A DNA stretch of 64,000 nt, taken from the NCBI RefSeq assembly GCF_024198175.1, contig NZ_JAJVKV010000001.1, forward strand, positions 620,001 to 684,000, in the 5' to 3' direction. The DNA is from Pyxidicoccus xibeiensis. Lineage in GTDB: Bacteria > Myxococcota > Myxococcia > Myxococcales > Myxococcaceae. Made by a program: the position numbers and the translations under genes. The notes under the pieces were generated by a model. It was not told where the DNA came from. It was given only the letters and a program-made list of their open reading frames with translations, and did no database searches. Positions 34,494-43,153 of this stretch are shown here, in pieces; position 1 is the first letter of the stretch; every line of letters starts with the position of its first letter.

Positions 34494-35201
34494 ATGAGTG
34501 ATGCCTCGACACTGCTGGCCGCACTTCCGGATGTGCCGGAGCTCGTCTGGGCACGCGGCGCGCTGCTGAGCGGGTCCGGAAGCGTCGAATGGACCGACGG
34601 CCGCTCTGCCCTGCTGTACGAAAACCTGGAGGCCTGCGTGGTGGGCCGGCCGCCACGAGCGCGGCTCCTCGCGTACCTGGAGCGACTCCCCCAGGGAACC
34701 GAGGTCGTGATGGGCCTCGAGGATGCGCGGGCGCTCGGACCGCTTCCCGGCTGGCGCGAGGAGGTCGCGGTGGTTCATGTCCAGCAGGGGCCTCCACCAG
34801 CGCCTCCGGTGATTCGCGGCGAGGTGAGAATCCTCGAAGCGGACGCACCGCTGGACCTGCGACACCTGCCGGTGGACTTCGTCAGTGAGCTCACCCGGGC
34901 CCGCGTGTCCTCACCGCTCGCGGTGGCCTTCACCGAGGGCCTTGCAGTCGCCTTCAGCTACTCCGGCAGCGAGACGGAGACGTGGTGGGACGTGTCCATC
35001 GACACGCACGAGCCCTTCAGGCGGCAGGGGTACGCGGCCGCCACGGCGCATGCCCTCATCGAGCACATGCGCACGAGGAGCAAGCGCGCCGTGTGGGCCG
35101 CACTCGAATCCAACATCGCCTCACTCGAGCTCGCGGCCCGGCTCGGCTTCACACCCGTGGCCCGCGTGGCGTCCATCTCGCGGGCGGAGGACTCGCGCTG
35201 A
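34494..35201 (+). CDS. GNAT-family N-acetyltransferase
   Basis: About 235 residues. The C-terminal half has the acetyl-CoA-binding pattern of GNAT enzymes: WWDVSIDTHEPFRRQGYAAA (RxxGxA loop), then a helix with LIEHMRTR and a late ALESNIASLELAARLGF. The N-terminal half is less conserved and may be a second, degenerate lobe. The ATG at 34494 is preferred, though an ATG at 34470 is also in frame and has GAGGG upstream. Substrate unknown. It is convergent with the dihydroxyacetone kinase gene. Confidence 0.85.
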   Translation: MSDASTLLAALPDVPELVWARGALLSGSGSVEWTDGRSALLYENLEACVVGRPPRARLLAYLERLPQGTEVVMGLEDARALGPLPGWREEVAVVHVQQGPPPAPPVIRGEVRILEADAPLDLRHLPVDFVSELTRARVSSPLAVAFTEGLAVAFSYSGSETETWWDVSIDTHEPFRRQGYAAATAHALIEHMRTRSKRAVWAALESNIASLELAARLGFTPVARVASISRAEDSR

Positions 35202-35412
35202 TACGACCTGGTCGCGGCCTGAGGGTCACCGTAGAGCTTCGAGGTGAAGTTCTCCTCGAAAGCGCATGAAGTGACCGAGCAGTACCAGTCCACCCGGGGC
35301 AATCCTGTCAGGAAGCCTCACTGCCCAGGCCGGAAACCCGGGCCGCTGCGCGACTCCCCTGAACGAACCGGGCTCGGTGGCCTGGCATCTGGCGACTCGC
35401 AAGCCGCCCCGC

Positions 35413-37116
35413 TCACCGGAGGCTGGCGGCCAGCGCCTTCAGCCACACCACCACCGCCACGGCACCGGCGTCGGGCACACCGACGGCGCGCGCGCCCAGG
35501 TAGCTGGCCCGCCCCAGGCGCGGCTGCATGTGCGTGGTGGCCTCGGCGCCCCGCTCACCCTCACGGACGGCGGCGGCCCAGGCGTCCGCGGGGGGCTTCC
35601 CGGCCTCCAACTCGCGAGCAAACGTGTCCGCCGCCGGCCTCAGCGCATCGAGCATGGTCCGGTCTCCAGGACGCGCGCCCCCGAGCTCCGATACCGCATC
35701 GACACCCGCGCTGAAGGCCCCCGCCCACACGGACGCGGCCGGCATCCCCTCCACCTCCGCCAGCCGCCGGGCCGCGCGCAGCAGCGCCGTCGCGTAGAAC
35801 GGACCCGAGCTGCCGCCAATCGCCTTGCGCAACGCATTGCCAATCGCGGTCAGCGCCCGCGAGGGCGTCGCCCACGACGACTCGGGCAGCGCGCGAACCG
35901 CGGCGGCGCCTCGCGCGAGGCTGAGTCCCAGGTCCCCATCCCCCGCCGCGCTGTCCAGCGTCGTCAGCCGCGCCTCCTCCGCGTCGAAGGCGTCCGCCAC
36001 CGCGAGGGCCGCCCGGCGGACACGCTCCATTCCGGGCAGCTGCTCCCCTTCGGCCAGCGGCGCCCGCGGCGTGTCCGGCAGGTGCCGCGGCGTCCGCTCC
36101 GGCGCCACCCGCCCCGCCCCAGGCCAGGCCGGCGCAGTGGTCGCCAGGTCGAGCCTCGCCAGCCGCGCGTCATCCACCTTCAGCAGCGAGAGCGAGCAGC
36201 CCGGCATCTCCAGCGCCGACAGCAGCGTCCCACTCCAGGCCCGCTCCACCCGCACGCCGCCCTGGCGCAGCACCGCGAGCGCCCGGCGCGCGACAATCGC
36301 CAGCTCCATCGGCGGAGTGCCACCCAGGCCGTTGACCAGCAGCGCCACCCGGTCCCCCGCGCCGATGCTCCGGTCCTCCAGGATGGTGGTCAGCAGCGTG
36401 TCCACCAGCGCATCCGCGCTCCGCAGCGGCACGCGCCGCACGCCCTGCTCTCCGTGGATGCCCAGCCCCAGCTCGATTTCATCCTCGCCCAGCGTGAAGC
36501 CCGGACGGCCCGCCGCCGGCACCGTGCAGGGGCCGAGCGCCACGCCCATGGTGCCCAGCTCCGACGCGGCCGCCGCCGCCTCGCGCGCCACCTCCGCCAG
36601 CGAGGCCCCCGACGCCGCCACGGCTCCCGCAACCTTGTGCACCAGCACCGTCCCAGCGATGCCCCGGCGCCGCGCGGGCTCCACCGTGTCGTGCAGGGCC
36701 ACGTCGTCGGCCACCACCACGACCTCCACCGGAATGCCCTCCGCGCGCGCCAGCTCCGCGGCGAGCCCGAAGTTCAGCCGGTCTCCCGTGTAGTTCTTCA
36801 CCACCAGGAGCGCCCCCGCCGGGCCCGACACCGCGCGGATGGCGGTCAGCACCGCGTCCGCGCTGGGCGAGGTGAACACGTCCCCCGCCACCGCCGCGCT
36901 CAGCATGCCCTCGCCCACGTAGCCCGCGTGCGCCGGCTCGTGCCCGCTGCCGCCTCCGGAGATGACCGCCACCTTCCGCTGGTGGAGGTCCGCCGGCGTG
37001 TCCGCGCGAACCACCACCGTCTCCTCCTCCAGCAGCGCCTGCCCCGGAGCGAGCGCGACCAGCCCTTCCAGCATCTCCCTCACCACGGCCCTGGGCGCAT
37101 TGACGAGCTTCTTCAC
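35413..37116 (-). CDS. Fused dihydroxyacetone kinase (DhaK-DhaL)
   Basis: A 567-residue single-chain dihydroxyacetone kinase. The N-terminal DhaK part has VISGGGSGHEPAHAG and the substrate-binding histidine H221 in GLGIHGEQG. The C-terminal DhaL part has the magnesium/ATP-binding AAGDGDLGLSLARGAA and GGSSGPFYAT. Fusion of both halves marks the ATP-dependent type, not the PTS-dependent one, and no PTS DhaM gene is adjacent. It converts dihydroxyacetone (or glyceraldehyde) to the phosphate for glycolysis. The GTG at 37116 follows AGAGGAGA; the longer upstream frame lacks support. Confidence 0.94.
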   Translation of the reverse strand: MKKLVNAPRAVVREMLEGLVALAPGQALLEEETVVVRADTPADLHQRKVAVISGGGSGHEPAHAGYVGEGMLSAAVAGDVFTSPSADAVLTAIRAVSGPAGALLVVKNYTGDRLNFGLAAELARAEGIPVEVVVVADDVALHDTVEPARRRGIAGTVLVHKVAGAVAASGASLAEVAREAAAAASELGTMGVALGPCTVPAAGRPGFTLGEDEIELGLGIHGEQGVRRVPLRSADALVDTLLTTILEDRSIGAGDRVALLVNGLGGTPPMELAIVARRALAVLRQGGVRVERAWSGTLLSALEMPGCSLSLLKVDDARLARLDLATTAPAWPGAGRVAPERTPRHLPDTPRAPLAEGEQLPGMERVRRAALAVADAFDAEEARLTTLDSAAGDGDLGLSLARGAAAVRALPESSWATPSRALTAIGNALRKAIGGSSGPFYATALLRAARRLAEVEGMPAASVWAGAFSAGVDAVSELGGARPGDRTMLDALRPAADTFARELEAGKPPADAWAAAVREGERGAEATTHMQPRLGRASYLGARAVGVPDAGAVAVVVWLKALAASLR

Positions 37117-37136
37117 CGGGTCTTCTCCTCTGACAT

Positions 37137-37157
37137 TGATTGATGGAAACCCAATCA
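37137..37157. promoter_or_regulatory. Short inverted repeat in the divergent promoter region
   Basis: TGATTG (37137-37142) and CAATCA (37152-37157) form a 6-bp inverted repeat with a 9-bp spacer in an unusually AT-rich patch. It lies just upstream of the dihydroxyacetone kinase start and faces the lipoprotein gene. It may be an operator; it is short enough to be chance. Confidence 0.3.
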
Positions 37158-37258
37158 TTCCCAGACAGGGTCCATGGCCCTTCCAGTCTACATGGCCCAG
37201 GCTGGCCGGGCGGGGAAGTCGCTCCCGCACTCACGCAACGACAAGAGGGGGCTTCACG

Positions 37259-37579
37259 ATGCGCAGACTGTCCGTGGTGGCGGTGTTCGCGGCCGTGGCG
37301 ATGGCCGTGGCCGGTTGTGGCACCGTCGACGAGCATCAATTCGCGCGGGACGAGGGCTCGACCGACGTCGTGGAGATGAAGGCCTCGGGTGCCGAGCAGG
37401 ACTTCACGTGGGATGCGGCGGCGTCCTCCGCTTCGGAGCAGGGCACCGACGCCAGCCTCGAGCAGCAGGCGGACTCCTGTTCGGGCTCGTGCAACGCCAG
37501 CTTCTGCAGCTGCTATGGCACCTACGAGTGCTGCCGGCAGGGCTGCAACTTCTGCTGGGAACACCTGCCGCAGACCTGA
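37259..37579 (+). CDS. Small cysteine-rich lipoprotein
   Basis: A 106-residue protein with a clear lipoprotein signal (MRRLSVVAVFAAVAMAVAGC, acylated C20). An acidic Ala/Ser/Glu-rich linker follows, then a C-terminal knob with eight cysteines in CSGSC, FCSCYG, ECCRQGC and FC. GAGGGGG precedes the ATG. The layout (lipid anchor, flexible acidic linker, disulfide knob) parallels the protein at 22675. No enzyme motif is seen; a surface-exposed structural or binding role is possible. Confidence 0.78.
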   Translation: MRRLSVVAVFAAVAMAVAGCGTVDEHQFARDEGSTDVVEMKASGAEQDFTWDAAASSASEQGTDASLEQQADSCSGSCNASFCSCYGTYECCRQGCNFCWEHLPQT

Positions 37580-37750
37580 CCCGCGCCAGGCGGCTCGATT
37601 GCGAGCGGGGCTCACACCGACGCCGCCAGCCCCACCGCTGGCGGCGGCTCCCAGGCAGAGCCTTTCGATGATCCGGATGCCCGCGTCGAACAGCGTCCGG
37701 TGAACACCCCTGCCTCCCATCCCCGGGCCCGGGTGGTAGGGTGCGCGCCC

Positions 37751-38011
37751 ATGGCCAAGTCCCCCTGCCCCGTGTCGAAGTCGCAGTTCGTCGAGAAGGC
37801 CGAGCCCCTGAAGGTCGTCATCAACGGCCAGGAGCACCTCGCCGAGGTGAAGGCGTTCTCCACCGGCTCGTTTGGCTGGTACATCAACGGGAAGACCACC
37901 GTCACCGTCGACGGCAAGCCCCTGTCCGTGCAGATTGGGATGAACCTCACCGTCGTCGGCTCGAAGGAAGCCGACCGGGGGACCCCGCCGCCCGAGCCTT
38001 CGGCGACGTAA
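37751..38011 (+). CDS. Small conserved-looking protein, unknown function
   Basis: An 86-residue soluble protein starting MAKSPCPVSKSQFVEKAEPL. Its pattern of short beta strands (VVINGQEHLAEVKAF, FGWYINGKTTVTVDGKPL) suggests a small beta barrel or sandwich. Third-position GC is high. It lies upstream of the cyclic-nucleotide-binding protein gene on the same strand with an 82-bp gap. I do not recognise a family. Confidence 0.68.
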   Translation: MAKSPCPVSKSQFVEKAEPLKVVINGQEHLAEVKAFSTGSFGWYINGKTTVTVDGKPLSVQIGMNLTVVGSKEADRGTPPPEPSAT

Positions 38012-38093
38012 CACCCGCAGTGCTTCGAGCCGCGCTGCCCTGGCGGCACTTGTAGGATGGGGCCGGTCCGTCCTCCTTCTCCCGGAAGTCACC

Positions 38094-39044
38094 ATGTCCC
38101 TGCTGGAGCGCCTGCGGTCCCTGTTCTCCGACACCTCGGCCCCGTCGCGCCCCGCCGCCGGTGACGCGACAGGGCCCCAGCCCGGCCCGGCCACCGGAGC
38201 CACGACCACCGGAGCCACGGCCGCCGGAGCCGAGGCCACCGGAGCCGAGGGCTCGGAGCCCCCACCGCCCGTCGTCACCCGCTTCCTCCAGGCGGGCGAG
38301 GTCGTCGTGCGCGAGGGCGACCCGGGCACCTCCATGTTCGTCGTCCTGGAGGGGCGCGTGGCCGTGGCCCGCGAGTCCAAGGACGGTGGCCAGGTGGAGG
38401 TGGGGCAGCTGGGCTCGGGCGAGTTCTTCGGCGAGCTGGCGCTGCTCACCGGCGCGCCGCGCACCGCGAGCGTGGTGGCGGTGGAGGACGCCGTCGTCCT
38501 CGAGCTGTCCCAGGCCGGCGGGCGCGAGGCGTGGACGGGCTACGGCGTGGAGGGCGAGAAGCTGGAGCGCGCGGCCCGGGAGCGGCTGCTCGCGGACGCC
38601 CTGCGCAGCAACCCGCTGCTGTCCTCGCTGTCCCCGGAGCTGCGCGAGGAGCTGGGCGCCGCCTTCGTCCCCTGCACCGTGAAGGCGGGCGAGACGCTGC
38701 TCACGCGGGGCAAGCCGGGTGACGCCCTGTACGTGCTGCTGCGCGGAGAGTGCGAGGTGTTCCACACGCACGAGGACGGCCGCCAGTCCACCCTGACCAC
38801 CCTGGGCGAGGGCGCCCTGTTCGGCGAAATCTCCCTGCTGCGCAGCCGGCTGGCCACCGCCACCGTGCGCACCACCACCCCCTGCACCCTGCTGAAGCTG
38901 GAGCGCGAGGTCTTCGAGAAGTCCTTCCTCAGCCAGCCCAACCTCCGCGGCGCGCTGGTGCGCCTGGGCCTGGAGCGGCTGAAGAAGACCATCCAGGTGA
39001 TGGCCGAGCCCTCCCCGCCCGGCAAGGACGGCAAGGACTCCTGA
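38094..39044 (+). CDS. Tandem cyclic-nucleotide-binding domain protein
   Basis: A 316-residue protein with two cNMP-binding domains. The first (about 60-150) has GEVVVREGDPGTSMFVVLEG and SGEFFGELALLTGAPRTASV, including the phosphate-binding FGELAL and R-T-A residues. The second (about 190-300) has GETLLTRGKPGDALYVLLRG and GALFGEISLLRSRLATATV. No DNA-binding or catalytic domain is present. The linker at ~30-55 is made of five-residue repeats. It could bind cAMP or cGMP as part of a regulatory complex. A CBS-domain gene follows 89 bp later. Confidence 0.88.
   Translation: MSLLERLRSLFSDTSAPSRPAAGDATGPQPGPATGATTTGATAAGAEATGAEGSEPPPPVVTRFLQAGEVVVREGDPGTSMFVVLEGRVAVARESKDGGQVEVGQLGSGEFFGELALLTGAPRTASVVAVEDAVVLELSQAGGREAWTGYGVEGEKLERAARERLLADALRSNPLLSSLSPELREELGAAFVPCTVKAGETLLTRGKPGDALYVLLRGECEVFHTHEDGRQSTLTTLGEGALFGEISLLRSRLATATVRTTTPCTLLKLEREVFEKSFLSQPNLRGALVRLGLERLKKTIQVMAEPSPPGKDGKDS
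38191..38250 (+). repeat. 15-bp minisatellite inside the cNMP-binding gene
   Basis: Four consecutive 15-bp units (38191, 38206, 38221, 38236), all variants of CCACCGGAGCCACGG, encode a five-residue Thr/Ala-Gly-Ala repeat linker. The period keeps the frame, so copy-number change would only alter linker length. Confidence 0.85.
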
Positions 39045-39133
39045 GGACGAACAGGGGCCCCCGAGCCGGGGCCGGACGTTGGCCGGCGCTTTGCTATGTG
39101 CCCGGCCGGGCAACATGGGTGGCGAGGTGGGCG

Positions 39134-39481
39134 ATGGCGGAGCAGCAGGAAGCACGCAGCGAGCTGGTGGCGAAGGCGGTAACGGTGTTCCCGAATGACA
39201 CGGTGGTGCGGGCGCTCACGCTGATGAAGCGCTACGGGCTGAGCCGGCTGCCGGTGGTGGACGACACGCACGGGGAGCTGCTCGGCAGCGTGACGTCCGA
39301 CGACCTGCGCAAGGTGTGGGAGCACTCCCCGCTGGCCTGTATGTCGGAAATTCTTTCCCTGAAATCGTTGCAGGGCGGTAACGGCGGGGACGACGACGAG
39401 GGCTCCAGCTGGCGGCCCCGGGTGACGCTCATCTCCCCGCTCATCAGCGTGTACCAGACCAGCAAGCGCTGGGTGCAGTAG
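39134..39481 (+). CDS. CBS-domain protein
   Basis: A 115-residue protein with CBS-domain sequence: AVTVFPNDTVVRALTLMKRY, then LSRLPVVDDTHGELLGSVTS and DDLRKVWE. CBS pairs bind adenosine nucleotides; here only about one and a half repeats are present, so it would work as a dimer. The acidic stretch GGNGGDDDEGSS near the C-terminus is unusual. It may act with the upstream cyclic-nucleotide-binding protein. Its stop abuts the stop of the convergent HxlR gene with no gap. Confidence 0.78.
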   Translation: MAEQQEARSELVAKAVTVFPNDTVVRALTLMKRYGLSRLPVVDDTHGELLGSVTSDDLRKVWEHSPLACMSEILSLKSLQGGNGGDDDEGSSWRPRVTLISPLISVYQTSKRWVQ

Positions 39482-39826
39482 TCACCGGAGGCGCTTGAGC
39501 CTGGCGCCGACCTCGACGATGGCGTGGAGGGCCGGGACGAGCTCCCGGCCCACTTCCGTCAGGGAGTACTCCACGGAGGGGGGCGAGGTCGGCGCGGCGC
39601 GGCGGTGGACGACCCCCCGCGCCTCCAGCGCCTTCAGGCGGGCGCTGAGCACCCGGGCGGAGATGCGCGGCAGGTCCGCCCGCAGCTCGCCGAAGCGCCG
39701 GGGGCCGCCGCCCAGGTGCCAGATGACGTTGGGCGTCCACGCTCCGGCGATGAGCGACATGCACTCGGTCAGCGCACAGGGCGGGGGCAGCGGGGAAGCA
39801 GGACTCTTGCGCATCCGCAGCGACAT
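39482..39826 (-). CDS. HxlR-family transcriptional regulator
   Basis: A 114-residue winged-helix regulator. CALTECMSLIAGAWTPNVIW, then RFGELRADLPRISARVLSARL and a wing with RAAPTSPPSVEYSLTEVGRE are all typical of HxlR. Two cysteines at the N-terminus could sense oxidants or electrophiles, as in YodB/CatR. CGGAGGT precedes the ATG. A perfect palindrome lies just upstream, between it and the divergent nitronate monooxygenase gene, its likely target. Confidence 0.92.
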   Translation of the reverse strand: MSLRMRKSPASPLPPPCALTECMSLIAGAWTPNVIWHLGGGPRRFGELRADLPRISARVLSARLKALEARGVVHRRAAPTSPPSVEYSLTEVGRELVPALHAIVEVGARLKRLR

Positions 39827-39837
39827 GGGCGACCTCC

Positions 39838-39855
39838 GGTAACCGGGCGGTTACC
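39838..39855. promoter_or_regulatory. Perfect palindromic operator between hxlR-type and nitronate monooxygenase genes
   Basis: GGTAACC (39838-39844) and GGTTACC (39849-39855) form a perfect 7-bp inverted repeat with a 4-bp spacer. It lies 12 bp upstream of the HxlR start, in the 95-bp divergent region. HxlR-type dimers bind such short palindromes, so it probably controls both genes. Confidence 0.65.
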
Positions 39856-39921
39856 ACGAAAGTGGATGAGCCCGGCTGAAGGCAGCGGCGGCGCAAACCA
39901 GCGGCTCTTATCCTTGCCTCC

Positions 39922-41025
39922 ATGCACGACACAGGCAGAGGACAGAGCGACACGGAGGCCGTGCGCCGGCTGGGCATCCAGTACCCCATCGTCCAGGGAC
40001 CGTTCGGCGGTGGACTGTCCACCGCGCGGCTGGCGGCGACCGTGTCCAACCTGGGCGGGCTCGGCTCGTTCGGCGCGCACAACCTGGCGCCCGAGGACAT
40101 CGGCCGCGTGGCGAAGGACGTCCGCGCGCTGACGTCCCGGCCGTTCGCCCTGAACCTGTGGGTGTCGGACCATGACCCCGGCGGGCTGAGCCTGGGAGCG
40201 GAGGAGTTCGAGCGCGTGTGGGCGCTGTTCGAGCCGTACTTCCGCGAGCTCGGGGTGGAGAAGCCTGAACGGCCGCAAGATTTCCACCATGACTTCGCCA
40301 CGCAGGTGGAGGCGCTGCTGGAAGCGCGGCCGCCGGTGTTCAGCTTCGTCTTCGGCGTGCCCCCGGCGGCCATCCTCGCGGAGTGCCGCAGGCGCGGCAT
40401 CGTCACCGTCGGCGCGGCCACCACCATCGCCGAGGCGCAGGCGCTGGACGCGGCGGGCGTGGACCTCATCGTCGCCACGGGGTTCGAGGCGGGGGGGCAC
40501 CGGCCGTCGTTCCTCGCGCGGGCGGAGGACTCGCTGATGGGGACGTTCGCCCTCACGCAGCTCGTCTCCCGGCGGGTGAAGGCGCCGGTCATCGCCGCCG
40601 GCGGCATCGCGGATGCGCGGGGCATCCGCGCGGCGCTCACGCTGGGCGCGCAGGCGGCGCAGCTGGGCACGGCGTTCCTGGCGTGCGAGGAGTCCGGCAC
40701 CACGCCCGAGCACCGCGCCGTGCTCTTCAGCGAGGAGGCGCAGCACACCACGCTGACGCGCGCCTTCTCCGGGCGGCTGGCGCGCGGCGTGCGCAACCGC
40801 TGGAGCGAGGCCATGGCCCCGCGTGCCGCACAGCTGCCGCCCTTCCCCATCCAGGGCTGGTTCCTGTCGAAGCTGAGGCCCGCCGCCGTCAGGGCGGGAC
40901 GCACGGACCTGGTGTCCCTGTGGAGCGGGCAGATTGCCCCCAACCTGCGTCACCGCACCGCGCCGGAGCTGATGGAGTCGCTGGTGCGCGAGCTGGCGGA
41001 CGCGCCGGGCTCCAGCCAGCGATGA
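39922..41025 (+). CDS. Nitronate monooxygenase-family flavoprotein
   Basis: A 367-residue TIM-barrel FMN enzyme of the nitronate monooxygenase/2-nitropropane dioxygenase family. Visible features are IQYPIVQGPFGGGLS at the start, SFVFGVPP, GAATTIAEA, the ATGFEAGGHRP loop with the catalytic histidine, PVIAAGGIADARGIRAAL and QLGTAFLACEES. It oxidises alkyl nitronates or similar propionate-3-nitronate-like toxins using FMN. The divergent HxlR regulator suggests induction by a reactive compound. Confidence 0.92.
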   Translation: MHDTGRGQSDTEAVRRLGIQYPIVQGPFGGGLSTARLAATVSNLGGLGSFGAHNLAPEDIGRVAKDVRALTSRPFALNLWVSDHDPGGLSLGAEEFERVWALFEPYFRELGVEKPERPQDFHHDFATQVEALLEARPPVFSFVFGVPPAAILAECRRRGIVTVGAATTIAEAQALDAAGVDLIVATGFEAGGHRPSFLARAEDSLMGTFALTQLVSRRVKAPVIAAGGIADARGIRAALTLGAQAAQLGTAFLACEESGTTPEHRAVLFSEEAQHTTLTRAFSGRLARGVRNRWSEAMAPRAAQLPPFPIQGWFLSKLRPAAVRAGRTDLVSLWSGQIAPNLRHRTAPELMESLVRELADAPGSSQR

Positions 41026-41026
41026 G

Positions 41027-41512
41027 CTAGAGGCCCAGTCCCCGCCGGATGGCCTTCACCACCTCGGGCGGCGGGGGTGTCACGTCCACGATGAGCGCGT
41101 GCAGGGGCGGCTCCAACGTGGCGAGCTGGCTGTCCAGCAGCGACGGCGGCATGAAGTGGCCCTGGCGCTGCGACAGCCGGTGGGCCAGCACCTCGCGCGG
41201 CGCGTCCAGGTACACGAAGCGCACGCGCTCCGGGTCCACCGCCAGCCTGTCCCGGTAGGCCTTCTTCAGCGCGGAGTTCGCCAGCACCAGGTCCTCGCCC
41301 CGCGCCAGCGCGTCCGCCATCACCTGCCGGATGGCCGCCAGCCATGGCCACCGGTCCTCGTCCGTCAGCGGCACGCCCGCGGCCATCTTCTCCACGTTGG
41401 CCTTCGGGTGCAGGTCGTCCGCGTCCACGAAGCGCCAGCCCAGCGCCTCCGCCAGCGCGCGGCCCACCGTCGTCTTCCCCGCTCCGGAGACCCCCATCAC
41501 GATGACGACCAT
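41027..41512 (-). CDS. Gluconokinase (GntK-like)
   Basis: A 161-residue protein with a P-loop at its start (MGVSGAGKTT). It also has FVDADDLHPKANVEKMAAG, PLTDEDRWPWLA, LANSALKKAYRDRL and QRQGHFMPPSLLDSQLATLE, all diagnostic of GntK gluconokinase. It phosphorylates gluconate to 6-phosphogluconate for the pentose-phosphate or Entner-Doudoroff route. The ATG at 41512 opens the P-loop strand directly; longer in-frame starts have no support. It stands alone, divergent from the ligase gene. Confidence 0.94.
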   Translation of the reverse strand: MVVIVMGVSGAGKTTVGRALAEALGWRFVDADDLHPKANVEKMAAGVPLTDEDRWPWLAAIRQVMADALARGEDLVLANSALKKAYRDRLAVDPERVRFVYLDAPREVLAHRLSQRQGHFMPPSLLDSQLATLEPPLHALIVDVTPPPPEVVKAIRRGLGL

Positions 41513-41686
41513 CCCGCGTGTCCTCCCAGGCCCGTGTGAGCGGCCCATCGTGCGGCCCGAGGCCCCCCTCGCGCCACTGCCTTGGACGCCAAATGCCCAC
41601 CTCACCACGTCCTGTGAATGTCAGACCCCACGGGTACTCTTCCTTTCGTCGCCGCGACAGACGCGGCACGACGGAGGGGGAAGTAC

Positions 41687-42790
41687 ATGGCGGACATCGC
41701 GGACGGTGAGCAGCTCGCTCTCCAGGGCTCCGGCTCCAAGCCCTACATCTTGAAGAACACCGGCGGCGTGTACTCGTGCTCGTGCCCCGCCTGGCGCAAC
41801 CAGTCCATCGCCATCGAGCGCCGCACCTGCAAGCACCTGCGCAAGGTGCGCGGTGACGCCGCCGAGGATGCCCGCGTCGGAGCCGCTGCCTCCGGCACCC
41901 CCGCCGCCGCGCCCGCCCGCGCGAAGAAGAGCGCCGCCGCGGCCGACGGCGCAGACGCCTCGGAGCCCGCCGAGAAGGCCCCGCCGCTGCTGCTGGCGCA
42001 CTCGTGGGAGACGGACGTCGACCTGACGGACTGGTGGATGAGCGAGAAGCTCGACGGCGTGCGCGCGTACTGGGACGGCAAGCGCTTCTGGTCTCGACTG
42101 GGCAACGAGTTCTTCGCGCCCGCGTGGTTCACCGCGGGGCTGCCGGACTTCCCGCTCGACGGCGAGCTGTTCGGCGGGCGCAAGCGCTTCCAGCGCACGG
42201 TGAGCGTCGTGCGCCGGCAGGACCGGAGCGACGACTGGAAGGAGCTGGTGTTCGTCGCCTTCGACGCCCCTTCCGTGGACGGCACCTTCGAGCAGCGCCT
42301 GGAGCACTGCCGCAACTGGATGGAGAAGGCGAAGCCCGCGTACGCGCGCTGGCACGAGCACGCGCGCTGCCAGGGCACGCCGCACCTGCGCCAGGAGCTG
42401 GAGCGCGTGGAGGGGCTGGGCGGCGAGGGGCTCATGCTGCGCAAGCCGGGCTCGCGCTACGAGGCGGGGCGCTCGCACACGCTGCTGAAGGTGAAGAGCT
42501 TCAAGGACGACGAGGCGCGCGTGGTGGGCCACGTGCCCGGCGCGGGCCGGCACAAGGGCCGCCTGGGCGCGCTGGAGGTGGAGCTGCGCAATGGCACGCG
42601 CTTCAGCGTGGGCACCGGCCTGTCCGACGCCGAGCGCGAGTCCCCGCCCGCCGTGGGCACCGTCATCACCTTCCGCTACCAGGAGCTGTCCGACGACGGC
42701 GTGCCCCGCTTCCCGTCGTACGTGGGCGTTCGCATCGACGCGCCCCCCTTCGCCGCGACGGAGAAGCCGAAGGCCCGCGCCAAGGCCTGA
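41687..42790 (+). CDS. SWIM zinc-finger / ATP-dependent DNA ligase fusion
   Basis: A 367-residue protein. Residues ~10-55 form a SWIM-type zinc finger (C31, C33, C48, H50). A disordered Ala-rich linker (60-98) follows. The ligase core begins with the nucleotidyl-transfer motif SEKLDGVRAYW, lysine K121. Later motifs are FPLDGELFGG, EGLGGEGLMLRKPGSRY and LLKVKSFKDDEARVVGH. A C-terminal OB fold ends FPSYVGVR. The catalytic part resembles the small minimal bacterial ligases (Lig E group) but has no signal peptide; the N-terminal finger is the odd feature. GGAGGGGG precedes the ATG at 41687. A repair role is likely. Confidence 0.88.
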   Translation: MADIADGEQLALQGSGSKPYILKNTGGVYSCSCPAWRNQSIAIERRTCKHLRKVRGDAAEDARVGAAASGTPAAAPARAKKSAAAADGADASEPAEKAPPLLLAHSWETDVDLTDWWMSEKLDGVRAYWDGKRFWSRLGNEFFAPAWFTAGLPDFPLDGELFGGRKRFQRTVSVVRRQDRSDDWKELVFVAFDAPSVDGTFEQRLEHCRNWMEKAKPAYARWHEHARCQGTPHLRQELERVEGLGGEGLMLRKPGSRYEAGRSHTLLKVKSFKDDEARVVGHVPGAGRHKGRLGALEVELRNGTRFSVGTGLSDAERESPPAVGTVITFRYQELSDDGVPRFPSYVGVRIDAPPFAATEKPKARAKA

Positions 42791-43153
42791 CACACACACC
42801 GTGGGAGCGTGAAGAGGCGTCGCGGGGGACCCGCCTCCCCCGAGCGCCAGTCGCGGTCCGCTGGTCGACGGAGCCTGCGCGCAGTGCCCGCTGGCGGAAG
42901 GCAGACAGGTTCAGCGAGCACTCGTGCCCGTGAAAGCGATGGACGAAACGCCACCGGGTCGCTTTCGCGAATTCTCGCGCGCTGGTGAAGCGGCCGCGCG
43001 CCTGTGTGAGCTAGCCGTCATCGCAACGGTGCGAACCGGCGTCTCATACCGGGGGCCCTCGTTCCCGAAAGGCTTGCGCGGTCTACAGACAGACGATGCA
43101 ACGTCCTTGCAGATGCCAGGGAATCCCCGTCCTGGTGTCTCCTTGAGGGGACC
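42791..43153. other. Intergenic region, no gene seen
   Basis: These 363 bases upstream of the kinase gene hold only short frames without coding bias. One 8-bp inverted repeat, GAAAGCGA (42932-42939) and TCGCTTTC (42959-42966), with a 19-bp loop, may be a weak hairpin or operator. Confidence 0.5.
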
